Positions 1-9,341 of a stretch of 64,000 nt of DNA are shown here, one piece after another (positions within the stretch are counted from its first letter, which is position 1; each line of letters begins with the position of its first letter). The stretch is from a virus: IMG/VR virus record IMGVR_UViG_3300017963_000188, positions 294,039 through 358,038 of that record; one strand, 5' to 3'. A program made the translations under genes and the position numbers. The notes below the pieces were generated by a model, which was not told where the DNA came from, searched no databases, and was given only the letters and a program-made list of their open reading frames with translations.

Positions 1-6
1 GGTGAT

Positions 7-1377
7 ATGACACTTCTCAAATTTAGTGCTGTGAATCCTCTTAATATTGTGTTAGATAATTCATATATCCAAACAGGTAATGGATTACTAGATCTAGATC
101 TTAATAATAGTAAATTAGCTGTGTTAACAAGTAGTCCAACTACTGATATTCTGAAAATTTATAATGAAATAAATACACAAGTACAGTTCCATCAAATAAT
201 ATCTTCTTCAATTGATACTGATTATCTTGATTCTGAAACGGCAGTCATTGAAGATTTGACTGCAACAATAGTCAGGACAAATACTATTGATGGTGGCAGT
301 TCTTTATTGTCTGTAGATGCTAATACTGAAATAACAGGTTCACTAATAACTAATGGTGTGACCAATTCTGGTATTGTGCGGAGTTCTGATTCTAATATAC
401 CAATCCAAGGAAGTGCTACTGGGTCATATTCATCTAGTCAGATAGTAGGTTCTCAGCTCGCTCCTTGGGGTGTTGATATCGATTACACTACTGGTAAAGT
501 CTATTGGGCCAGTTATGGTAGATCTTCTGGGCAAGATATCATTCAAAGAGCTAATCTAGATGGGACGAATGTTGAAACAATAATTGGTGGCTTGCAGCAA
601 CCATATGCTTTAGAGTTAGATGTTCCTGGAGGAAAAGTCTATTGGTCTGATATGTTTACCAATGGTATTCATAGAGCTGATCTTGATGGGTCAAATACTG
701 AACAAATAATAACAGGACAAGATGAACCTCGTGATATAGCTCTTGATTTAGTTGGGGGAAAGGTGTATTGGACAGAATCTGCTGGGAATGTAGTGAGAAG
801 AGCTAATCTTAATGGTTCTTCTGTTGAAACTCTTGTCTCAGGTCTTTCGCAACCACAAGGGATAGCGGTAGATCCAGCAAATGGTAAGATGTATTATTCT
901 GATGAAACTCTTGCAAAGATAGTGCAGGCCAATTTGGATGGTTCTTCACCTGTAGATATTTTAACAACTATAGATGCTCGTAATCTTGTTGTTAGGCATA
1001 ATAAATTATTTATTTCGGAGTATGTTTCTGATCGTATTAGAATGTCTAATTTAGATGGTTCTAATCTTGTATATATTAAATCAGGTGTGAATCTGACTCC
1101 ATGTGGTATTGGTGTGAGAGACCATTTATTGGTTTGGACATCAACATATAATGATAATGTAAGTAAAATACCATTAGTTGTGTCAGGTATTTTAGGTGAG
1201 GCAGAAGATGGTTATGGTGGATACTTTTTTGGGACAAGTACCAGAGCACCTATCCATGTTGAAGGTATGAGTGCTTTACCATCAAGTGCAATGCAAGGTG
1301 ATATTGCAGTTAGAGATAGTGATAACACCGTACATATATACCTGAATAGTGCTTGGAGACAGTTCACTGTCACATAG
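7..1377 (+). CDS. YWTD beta-propeller tail fibre-type protein
   Basis: 456 aa, ATG preceded by GGTGAT at the very edge of the window. Residues about 150-390 hold at least four LDL-receptor class B (YWTD) repeats, visible as GKVYWASYG, GKVYWSDMF, GKVYWTESA and GKMYYSDET, each followed by an R-A-[ND]-L-[DN]-G-[TS] strand. Such repeats fold as a six-bladed beta-propeller. The N-terminal 140 residues are Ser/Thr/Asn-rich, like a fibre shaft or attachment region. It is followed within 11 bp by another long beta-rich protein, so a role in the tail fibre or receptor-binding apparatus is inferred from fold and context. The propeller is clear; the virion role is inference. Confidence 0.7.
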   Translation: MTLLKFSAVNPLNIVLDNSYIQTGNGLLDLDLNNSKLAVLTSSPTTDILKIYNEINTQVQFHQIISSSIDTDYLDSETAVIEDLTATIVRTNTIDGGSSLLSVDANTEITGSLITNGVTNSGIVRSSDSNIPIQGSATGSYSSSQIVGSQLAPWGVDIDYTTGKVYWASYGRSSGQDIIQRANLDGTNVETIIGGLQQPYALELDVPGGKVYWSDMFTNGIHRADLDGSNTEQIITGQDEPRDIALDLVGGKVYWTESAGNVVRRANLNGSSVETLVSGLSQPQGIAVDPANGKMYYSDETLAKIVQANLDGSSPVDILTTIDARNLVVRHNKLFISEYVSDRIRMSNLDGSNLVYIKSGVNLTPCGIGVRDHLLVWTSTYNDNVSKIPLVVSGILGEAEDGYGGYFFGTSTRAPIHVEGMSALPSSAMQGDIAVRDSDNTVHIYLNSAWRQFTVT

Positions 1378-1387
1378 GAATAGATTT

Positions 1388-4300
1388 ATGGTAGATTTCA
1401 ATGAACATCTTAAAGATCTGTTAGACCTAACCTCAAAGAAGGTTTTGGGTCGTGAGCATACTTCAGGAGATCTTTCTCCTGAACTTGAACAGATCCGTCG
1501 CCCATATAATCAAATCACACCATATGATTATGTTAAAAATACAGGTCTTGAGAACCTTAGCTACACAAGAGGTATTAGGAAACCATCTGGTCAAAATCCA
1601 CAAAAGAATTTGTTTAACTTTTTGAAAAACTCCGGTTCAGATGCCATTGGTCGAATTGCTACCATAGTTGGGATAGAAGAACTAGGTTCTTCAGATGTGG
1701 ATGGAGCTAGCAAAGCTCAATTCTTGAGTGGTCCTGATAGATTGGTGCATGACACTGCAAGTTATTTCTCAAACCAAGGAGTGACGGCAGGAGACTATTG
1801 TTACTTCCCATGGAATAGGAAGTTTTATCGTATCTTCAGTGTGGCTGCCGATACAATTCAGTTTGATGGTACTCCTCTTAGTGATAGTGGGTTTGTTGCT
1901 TCTACATATTATGATGCCCTGATCCTTACATTACAGCCTGAAAAATTATATACGGTTCCTGGCATCCTTGGACAAGAACAGACATACTTCATGATGAGAC
2001 CTGATAGTCCTCCAATCATTAATTCAGGAGATTATGCTTCAGATCCTCACGAGTTGGAAGAATATCGGTTACGACCATTGATGCCATATCGAAAGCCTGT
2101 TCGAATTGATGCTATCTTCAATGAGGCTTTAGGAAGTGAAGATTTAAAAGAGAATTGGGATTTCCAGATTGTACTATTTCCCGATGATGGATCAGGTTCT
2201 CCTGATCTTACAAAGCCTATTGTAGAGGGTCCTGTTGTTATAGACAGTGAGAAATCACTAGATGAACAGGCTATGATTGTGGATCATGCTAATGGTTCTG
2301 TTCGGTTTACAGTACCCCCTCAACCTGGAGATGCTATAAATCCAACTTCTATCACTGGTCAATCTTTGAAGCTTTGGGCTGTATATGCTGTTATCACACC
2401 AGATCCAACTCATTTTTCAAATGGTGATGTGTCTGGATATAGTAATATAGCAAGAGGTCTGACAGATTATCCTGCAATTGATGTTGAGTCAGGTCTATAT
2501 GATTACCCTTCATATTTTCAATATGATCGTAATCGTAAAATCTGGTCACTATTTTCTGGATCTAAATATCTAGACCCAAATTCTGAGGACCAACCAGTCC
2601 AAGGTTTTGAGATTGGTGAAATGGGTAGGGGAAAAGATAATAGTCCTGGATTCAAGTTAGACCATGTGAATGGTAGGTGGGAAGTTAGATCAAAAGCATT
2701 AGATGCTTCTGAGGACATTACTCTATTTCTAAGTTCTGGTGAAGATGGTGTATCACAACTTGGGATTGGTGCTCTTCAAAATGGATCAAAGTTAAGTGAC
2801 TTTGGATATGATGAGTCTGATGATAGATGGTCTTTAACAAGTAATTTGAGATTGAAAAAATCTCTTGATGCATTCACTCTACAGACATTGGGATCAGATA
2901 ATTTGGATACATTTGCTGATCCTGATATGATTCGTATTTATAACAGTAATTGCATTTTAGCATTGAGAAACAAAGGTACTTATACAGCAGAAATTGGTTT
3001 GTTTCATGCCGCAGACCTTGATACAAATTCAGTGACTCTTAAGGATACCATTACAGTTCCGAATGCAGTGAGTTTTGTATTTGCGAATTGGAATGGTTAT
3101 AGACTGTATGTTGCTTTAAGCAATGGTGATATTGCTAGATATAATATTCTTCCAACTATATATGATGCTGGAGCTACGTTTAGTTATGTTACCACATATA
3201 CAACAATACCTTATGGATATACAGTTGTTGAGGTGAAAGATATTCAGTATGAAGGGACACCTAGACCTCCAAGTGATCCAGATCCTTTTGGAGAATCATT
3301 TCATAGAGTATTGGTTTCTGTTATTATAGATGATGCAGGGGATCATAAACTTACTTTTGGTGGTGTTGAGCTTCAAGTTGGTGGTGGTGATTACATACCA
3401 ACCACTGTTTTCCGTACCTTTGGTGCTGTCCTAACTTCAGATACTGATCCAGTTGGACAATATATATTTGTAGATGGGCTTTCAAATGATTATTCACATG
3501 AAGACAATGACCATATCTATGCTATAACAAATAATGGTGTTGATTGGTATACATCCACAGATTTCCCTGATTCTACAGATTTTATTGTTGGGTATCGTGA
3601 TTTTGAATCTATATCAAATGTAATAGCTCAATGCTATTATGACCGAGTTTTGTATGTAGTTTCATCTACAGCATTACGTGTCGTTGATGTTCCTGATGAT
3701 GAGACATACACTTTTATAACCAGGGGATCAACTACAGATGGTATTGAGACTCCAATAGATATTACTATTGATGGGCCAAATTCTATTGTTTACATTTTGA
3801 ATTCAGATTCAACAGTGTCTATCTATGATGTGTCAGATCCTGATACACCTACATTCCTTAGGACTCGTCCAGTTAATTTCTCCTCAACTCCACGTCAGAT
3901 AGAGTTCTTTGATTACACTGGTAATGCTTTAGCATTAGAGCAAGGTGATGATAATGGTGGTGTGGTTTCTTTGATTGGTGATGAGACGTATCTATCAACT
4001 ATCGATAATTTACGTTCCAGCTCTATAAATACAGATGTTATAAGTACAGACTTATTAGAGTCAAATGACCCTACTGATATTTTGAAATTGAATGTAGCAA
4101 AAATTATGTCAGGGGAGTTTGTAACTATCGGAGATGGTACCAATACATTTGGGCATTACAATGGTACTGATGAAACTCCATTTTCAGATGCTGTGACAAA
4201 ACTCCCAAATGGTGGGACTATATTTGTTTTTCCTGGGACATATACTTTTGGTAGTAATGTCAATTTACCCAATGGTGTAAATTTGATTGGATCTGATCCA

Positions 4301-6256
4301 AACAATTGTGTTATAGAAATTGGTTATAATGGTTCTTGTTTCACAGGGCTAGGTGACCAATCATTTAAAAATCTAACCTTCGATTTGAATTATGCATTGA
4401 CTTCTATAGTTTCAATTTTACAATGTTCTGGAGACACTATAATAGAAAACTGTGTTTTCAAAACAACTGTAACTTCCATCACTGGGGCTTGTCGTCATGT
4501 GGAATTTTCTAGTGTTTGGAACATAGTTATTCGAGATTGTAAGTTTATTGATTCTTCAAGTTATGTCAGAGATATTTATGTGTATTATTGCAATAATGTC
4601 ATGATTGATAATTGCACTTTTGCATATAGTACAGGTAATCCAAGTCAACAGGGGATTTATTTAGAAAACTCTAATAATGTTGATGTTCGTAATTGTTACA
4701 TTGATGCAGAGTATGCTAGTGGTGGTGACTGGATATTCATTTATAATTGTACTATGGTTAATGTGCTGCACAACCATGCTCATACAGATTTCAGTGACTG
4801 TTTTGTTGAATTAGCTGGTACTTGTAGTGATGTGAATATAATTGGTAATAGATGTCAATATACAGCATCTTCTACGGCTATCAATACATTGTTCTCACAG
4901 GCTAATTTGACCAGAGTAAACATTAGTGACAATTCTTTTGTGACTATTACATTCTGGGGTGGTACTCTTTCTAAAGTACACATTAAAAGTAATGATTTAA
5001 GAGGTTTGTATGACACCTCCAATATTTATGTCAGTGCTTCTGTAACTTCAGCACAAGAGGTTTTTATTCTAGATAATGACATATATAGTGCTCAGGATGG
5101 GAGTTTTGGTGCTCTCTCTCTTCGTGGTACAGGGGTCAGAGACAAGTTCTTCATAGTAGGTAACCGTGTGCAGACTACACATTATTATGCTCATGGTATA
5201 GAAATAGGGTATGATTTTGATAATACTGTGATTCGAGGAAATGATATACGATTTGTTATTTCAAATACGAGTTCTTTTGGTGGTTCCGGTATTTATATTA
5301 AACCTGAGAGTTCATCAGCTACTACAACTATGATTATTGAAAACAATGTAGTTGCTGGTAATTATCGATACGGTATGTTTTTGAGTAGTCTTAGATATGG
5401 TTCTGTTAAAGATAATGAGGTGTCTGGTTGGAAAGAGAAAGGTATATACTGGGAAAATTCTAGTGCTGAGGGTTTTGTGATCGGTAACAATGTGCATAGT
5501 AATGTGGGTTCAGTAACATCCGGTGACTTAGTGGCAGGATTAGATATTTTGTATCAAGAAAGAATGATAGTTTCTGATAACCAAGTACATAATTTATCTC
5601 ATATTGGTGGTGGTGGAAGTCTATATGGTATTCGAGCATATTTTACAGAATTTACATGTGAAGTGAAAAGGAACCGTCTTTATGATTTTACTATGAGTGG
5701 TACTGGTGAAACTAGATGTATTGATGTTGATAGTGGGGTGGTAAGTTCTAATCATGTTTCAAAAATAACATCCACGGGTGGGGGGTCTGTTTATGGGTTG
5801 AATGTTTTTCCCACAGGGGATACTACACATATTACTGATAATTTCATATCCCAATTATCTACAGCAAGTGATGGGTATGGTATCACTATTGGTATCAGTT
5901 TTGGTTCTGTAGGTATGATTGTTTCTGGTAATAAGGTGCAAATTACAGAAACAGGGAGTGGTACAGCTCGTGGTATAGCTATATCATTTTTAGCTTCTAC
6001 TACACTTTTAGCTATAACCAATAATGTATGTAGTGCTGGTCCTACTGGAAGAGCATTGGAATTTTTTGGCACTTTAACCAATATTTCAGATTCTATTTGC
6101 AATAGTAACATTTTCAATGGTTCTACTTCAGTGTATAAAGGCACAGGAGTTGTAGATATGTTGTTTATTGGTAATTGGGCTCAAACTATATCTGGTGGTG
6201 GATCATTTGCAGACTTTGCCGCTGGTGATGGTGGTCACTACCATAGGGAATCATAG
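1388..6256 (+). CDS. Giant tail protein with C-terminal right-handed beta-helix
   Basis: 1622 aa from the ATG at 1388, which has AGGAA seven bases upstream; an in-frame ATG at 1349 lies inside the preceding gene and has no better ribosome site. Residues about 240-340 match a domain in the next protein (shared SPDLTKP, DEQ, RFTVPP/YFTTPP and PGDAINP). The middle, about 500-850, again looks propeller-like. From about residue 910 on there are repeated short N-[IV]-x-[IV]-x-[DN]-N rungs typical of a pectate-lyase-like right-handed beta-helix, running almost to the C terminus. Beta-helix tailspikes bind or cut surface glycans; I see no assignable catalytic residues. Probable tailspike or long fibre. 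Confidence 0.75.
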   Translation: MVDFNEHLKDLLDLTSKKVLGREHTSGDLSPELEQIRRPYNQITPYDYVKNTGLENLSYTRGIRKPSGQNPQKNLFNFLKNSGSDAIGRIATIVGIEELGSSDVDGASKAQFLSGPDRLVHDTASYFSNQGVTAGDYCYFPWNRKFYRIFSVAADTIQFDGTPLSDSGFVASTYYDALILTLQPEKLYTVPGILGQEQTYFMMRPDSPPIINSGDYASDPHELEEYRLRPLMPYRKPVRIDAIFNEALGSEDLKENWDFQIVLFPDDGSGSPDLTKPIVEGPVVIDSEKSLDEQAMIVDHANGSVRFTVPPQPGDAINPTSITGQSLKLWAVYAVITPDPTHFSNGDVSGYSNIARGLTDYPAIDVESGLYDYPSYFQYDRNRKIWSLFSGSKYLDPNSEDQPVQGFEIGEMGRGKDNSPGFKLDHVNGRWEVRSKALDASEDITLFLSSGEDGVSQLGIGALQNGSKLSDFGYDESDDRWSLTSNLRLKKSLDAFTLQTLGSDNLDTFADPDMIRIYNSNCILALRNKGTYTAEIGLFHAADLDTNSVTLKDTITVPNAVSFVFANWNGYRLYVALSNGDIARYNILPTIYDAGATFSYVTTYTTIPYGYTVVEVKDIQYEGTPRPPSDPDPFGESFHRVLVSVIIDDAGDHKLTFGGVELQVGGGDYIPTTVFRTFGAVLTSDTDPVGQYIFVDGLSNDYSHEDNDHIYAITNNGVDWYTSTDFPDSTDFIVGYRDFESISNVIAQCYYDRVLYVVSSTALRVVDVPDDETYTFITRGSTTDGIETPIDITIDGPNSIVYILNSDSTVSIYDVSDPDTPTFLRTRPVNFSSTPRQIEFFDYTGNALALEQGDDNGGVVSLIGDETYLSTIDNLRSSSINTDVISTDLLESNDPTDILKLNVAKIMSGEFVTIGDGTNTFGHYNGTDETPFSDAVTKLPNGGTIFVFPGTYTFGSNVNLPNGVNLIGSDPNNCVIEIGYNGSCFTGLGDQSFKNLTFDLNYALTSIVSILQCSGDTIIENCVFKTTVTSITGACRHVEFSSVWNIVIRDCKFIDSSSYVRDIYVYYCNNVMIDNCTFAYSTGNPSQQGIYLENSNNVDVRNCYIDAEYASGGDWIFIYNCTMVNVLHNHAHTDFSDCFVELAGTCSDVNIIGNRCQYTASSTAINTLFSQANLTRVNISDNSFVTITFWGGTLSKVHIKSNDLRGLYDTSNIYVSASVTSAQEVFILDNDIYSAQDGSFGALSLRGTGVRDKFFIVGNRVQTTHYYAHGIEIGYDFDNTVIRGNDIRFVISNTSSFGGSGIYIKPESSSATTTMIIENNVVAGNYRYGMFLSSLRYGSVKDNEVSGWKEKGIYWENSSAEGFVIGNNVHSNVGSVTSGDLVAGLDILYQERMIVSDNQVHNLSHIGGGGSLYGIRAYFTEFTCEVKRNRLYDFTMSGTGETRCIDVDSGVVSSNHVSKITSTGGGSVYGLNVFPTGDTTHITDNFISQLSTASDGYGITIGISFGSVGMIVSGNKVQITETGSGTARGIAISFLASTTLLAITNNVCSAGPTGRALEFFGTLTNISDSICNSNIFNGSTSVYKGTGVVDMLFIGNWAQTISGGGSFADFAAGDGGHYHRES

Positions 6257-6265
6257 AGGATTGTC

Positions 6266-8362
6266 ATGGAATCATATTATCAGAATTTACTCTTGAAGGC
6301 TCTTAAAGCTACTCAGGGAAAGATTCAAATATCTAGTGGAGCTTTGATAGGTCAAGAAGGTCTTACGATTCCTGTGAGCCAATCTGTGCCTTTTGGGAAT
6401 GAGTTTGGACATGCCTTAACGGATCTCGAAGTTCAAGCTACGTTCAGAAAACCATGTAGTACACAAGCTCTCAAAAATCTGTTTACTACCTTTGAGGGAG
6501 AGTCTTCATATGGTTATAAAGGTCGGTTAGGAACTTACTATGGTATCCAGGAATTGTCTTATTCAGATCGTGATACAGCCGATTATGCTACGATTACAGC
6601 TACCAATCAGTTGACTCATCAGACCTTTAGTTGGGGTGATGATGTTACTGCTGGTGATATGCTTATTGTTTCTGATCTCAATCCCGTATCAGGTACAAAA
6701 ACTGGTGTGAGACGTATTTCTGGAGGTGCTGCAACTGTTATCAGCACATATTCAGGACTTGGAGTCTCCACTAATCAAGTAGATGCTTCTGTACTTAGAC
6801 TTAAGCCAGTGCAACTTTTCACAGTACCTAGTCCAAATGGAGCAGGCACTGAACAGTTGTTTTTGACTGTTGATCCTAATAGTGATGCTGTGTCCAACCC
6901 TGAATATTTATCCAATTTGGGGCTGGTCAATGAACATCGTGTCTATCCTTTAATACCACCTAGAACTGGGGAAGAACGGGCTGATGGTATTTTCTATAGG
7001 ATTTCGGATTTAAAAGGTATGGGGGAGAATGACCTCAGGGCTGATGAGTGGGGTTTTAGGATAATTCTGTATCCTTCCAATAGTGGTGGGACCAGTCCAG
7101 ATCTCACAAAACCAATTGCTTCTCTTAATCCTGTTATAGATAGCACTAAACCATCTGATGAGCAAGATATGCTCATTGATTATGCTACTGGTTCGGTGTA
7201 TTTCACTACCCCACCTCGACCTGGAGATGCTATCAACCCAAATAGCTATACAGATGGTCCTATCAAGTTATGGGCTGTATTTGCTGCATTTAGTCTTGAA
7301 TCAGAAACAGGGGATTCTACGGTTCATAATACAGCTCGTATGATTATGGATCTACCATCTGGTGCTGATGCTGTATATGACCATCCTTCGTTCTTGAAAT
7401 ATAACAAGACCAAAAAGTTGTGGGGATTCTATTCAGGAAAAGGGGCTTTGAAAACAGCAGCAGGAGACCAACCTGTCCAGGGGTTCGAGTTTGGGGATGA
7501 TGTTGCTACTGAAGAAACAGTTCGTATGATATTGGACCAAGTAAATGGTAGGTGGGAAATTTGTTCAGTTCCTACAACATCAGCAAATTATCAAGGTCTG
7601 TTCCTTTATTCAGGTGTTAATGGTGGTCAAAACCCTGGTTTAGGTTTCAATATTGGTGGTACAGAATATGGCCTACGGATTGATAATTCTACTTTGGGTT
7701 GGACTTTTGATGGGGCAAGTTTTGTCTTCAATCAAGGTGCTTCTGGTAACATTGCCATTTCAATAAAGGGTGATGGTATAGCTCATGGTATGACTGGGCA
7801 TGTGCCAACTGATGTGTTTGGGATCATTACTCGACAGCATTCAACAGAAGGTGGGTTGATGGTAGCAGCATGGTCCAGTGGCACACGATCATTGGAGTTA
7901 ACTGGTTCTTCTACCACTGCTGATACATCAACATCAATTTCAGCAGCAGCTCCAATCCAACTTTCAGGCCAAAAAAGAGACACTACTACTATCCAAGCAT
8001 TAGCAGACACTGAAAATGTAGTGGTAATGCAGAATTTCTTCTCTTCCAAATGGATTCTAAAAGGCAATGGAGATCAATATATTACTGGGGCTTATGCTAA
8101 TTACGATTCTGAATCAGATGCTTTAGCCTGTCAAGATCTTGCTTATGAATTGTCTGGCTTGACAGATAAGGTGATTCAATATAATCGTAAGAAGTTGGAG
8201 AAAATCGGTGTGATGAAAAATGGTTTCATTCACCTTAACAATATGCTAGGATTGCAACTTGGAGCTATTGGTGAAGTATTCCAGATAGTTGAGATTTTAT
8301 GTGACAAAATGGGTCTAAGTTATGAAGAACTACGACAAATGATTCGTGGTCAGGAGATGTGA
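6266..8362 (+). CDS. Tail/baseplate structural protein, paralogue of the upstream protein
   Basis: 698 aa, with AGAGGA upstream of the ATG. Residues about 240-350 (EWGFRIILYPS, SPDLTKP, DEQDMLIDYATGSVYF, PGDAINP, KLWAVFA) align to the same stretch in the protein encoded immediately upstream. The segment after it (YDHPSFLKYNKTKKLWGFYSG) also aligns, with YDYPSYFQYDRNRKIWSLFSG in the upstream gene. The last 90 residues are helical. The pair probably arose by duplication, with only the larger copy carrying the beta-helix receptor part. Function is inferred from the long structural-gene context. Confidence 0.65.
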   Translation: MESYYQNLLLKALKATQGKIQISSGALIGQEGLTIPVSQSVPFGNEFGHALTDLEVQATFRKPCSTQALKNLFTTFEGESSYGYKGRLGTYYGIQELSYSDRDTADYATITATNQLTHQTFSWGDDVTAGDMLIVSDLNPVSGTKTGVRRISGGAATVISTYSGLGVSTNQVDASVLRLKPVQLFTVPSPNGAGTEQLFLTVDPNSDAVSNPEYLSNLGLVNEHRVYPLIPPRTGEERADGIFYRISDLKGMGENDLRADEWGFRIILYPSNSGGTSPDLTKPIASLNPVIDSTKPSDEQDMLIDYATGSVYFTTPPRPGDAINPNSYTDGPIKLWAVFAAFSLESETGDSTVHNTARMIMDLPSGADAVYDHPSFLKYNKTKKLWGFYSGKGALKTAAGDQPVQGFEFGDDVATEETVRMILDQVNGRWEICSVPTTSANYQGLFLYSGVNGGQNPGLGFNIGGTEYGLRIDNSTLGWTFDGASFVFNQGASGNIAISIKGDGIAHGMTGHVPTDVFGIITRQHSTEGGLMVAAWSSGTRSLELTGSSTTADTSTSISAAAPIQLSGQKRDTTTIQALADTENVVVMQNFFSSKWILKGNGDQYITGAYANYDSESDALACQDLAYELSGLTDKVIQYNRKKLEKIGVMKNGFIHLNNMLGLQLGAIGEVFQIVEILCDKMGLSYEELRQMIRGQEM

Positions 8363-8655
8363 TGGGAATTTCTAGAGTTCTAGATTTTACTAGTCAGGAA
8401 GCAGGAGAATTTTTAGAGAATTTACTTGAAGGACCTGCACCGGATAATTTTTCAGAGGTAGAAATTGATGCTCTAAACAGCATCAAACAGGTTCGAGTCA
8501 AGTCTGACAAGATAAAACAGAGTATATTACAACACAAAAAAGAGATTGGAAATCTAGAAAAAGAGATCCAATTTCTCGAAGGTCAGTTCAATGCCTACTT
8601 TAATCTATTAGTATCTGCTGAGAATAGGCGTAGAAATGAAATAACGGAGAGCTAA
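8362..8655 (+). CDS. Small coiled-coil protein in structural operon
   Basis: 97 aa. The ATG at 8362 overlaps the preceding stop; CAGGAG lies five bases upstream (a GTG at 8359 is the alternative). Residues about 30-85 are a Lys/Glu/Gln-rich heptad-like helix (KIKQSILQHKKEIGNLEKEI). Translationally coupled to the tail genes on both sides. It could be a small tail accessory or assembly protein; no family recognised. Confidence 0.55.
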   Translation: MGISRVLDFTSQEAGEFLENLLEGPAPDNFSEVEIDALNSIKQVRVKSDKIKQSILQHKKEIGNLEKEIQFLEGQFNAYFNLLVSAENRRRNEITES

Positions 8656-8656
8656 G

Positions 8657-9328
8657 ATGCGATTTGTTGTGGATAGATTTGATAAGAGAATAAAGGGAGC
8701 ATATCCTGAGGTGGATTTCCCTATCAATGGGAATTTCATCGTCAAGATACCTTCTACAGTAAGTGTTGACATTGAGCCAGATATGGACCTCGATGATCTT
8801 CAAGATAAGAAATCAATCGGAATCTTAGCTTACTACCCCAGTTTTTCTGATATCATTTTTGAGGATTTCCTTAACAGTTCTGGTGTTGAAGTACCTGGAA
8901 GTCCAGACCCAACTGTGTTATTTGCTGGTATAGGAGACACCTCTCCTGTAGGTTTTTCCCCTCATTCCAATATTCTACTACCTTATGATGGGACCAATTA
9001 TGGTCTCCTCACTTCTACTGGTGTAGATATGGGTGGTATGCCAGCCAATAATGATGTGATTGTGATTTGGGAATGCTTTGAAATCACCAGTGCTGAATCA
9101 GATGTTGATGGGGTGTCTACAATATTTTTCAATGAGTTAGATCCTGATGTTGTGAAATGTGAACTCTCATTTGATGATAACGTAACTCCTAGTTGGGAAC
9201 AGGTATATCATAATTCTTTTCATCAGATGACTCCTACAGGTCAGTGGGCTCGTATTAGGTTCACAAATAATCTTACATACTCAGACAAAAAAGTATGGCT
9301 AGGATCATACTCTATTTTGCATAATTAA
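8657..9328 (+). CDS. Putative structural protein
   Basis: 223 aa, one base after the preceding stop, with GGAGAG upstream. It is beta-rich and acidic with no membrane segment (opening MRFVVDRFDKRIKGAYPEVDF, then many short D/G turns). No family recognised. Position between tail-type genes on one transcript suggests a virion or tail-assembly role. Confidence 0.55.
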   Translation: MRFVVDRFDKRIKGAYPEVDFPINGNFIVKIPSTVSVDIEPDMDLDDLQDKKSIGILAYYPSFSDIIFEDFLNSSGVEVPGSPDPTVLFAGIGDTSPVGFSPHSNILLPYDGTNYGLLTSTGVDMGGMPANNDVIVIWECFEITSAESDVDGVSTIFFNELDPDVVKCELSFDDNVTPSWEQVYHNSFHQMTPTGQWARIRFTNNLTYSDKKVWLGSYSILHN

Positions 9329-9341
9329 GAGGTGAATAGCT

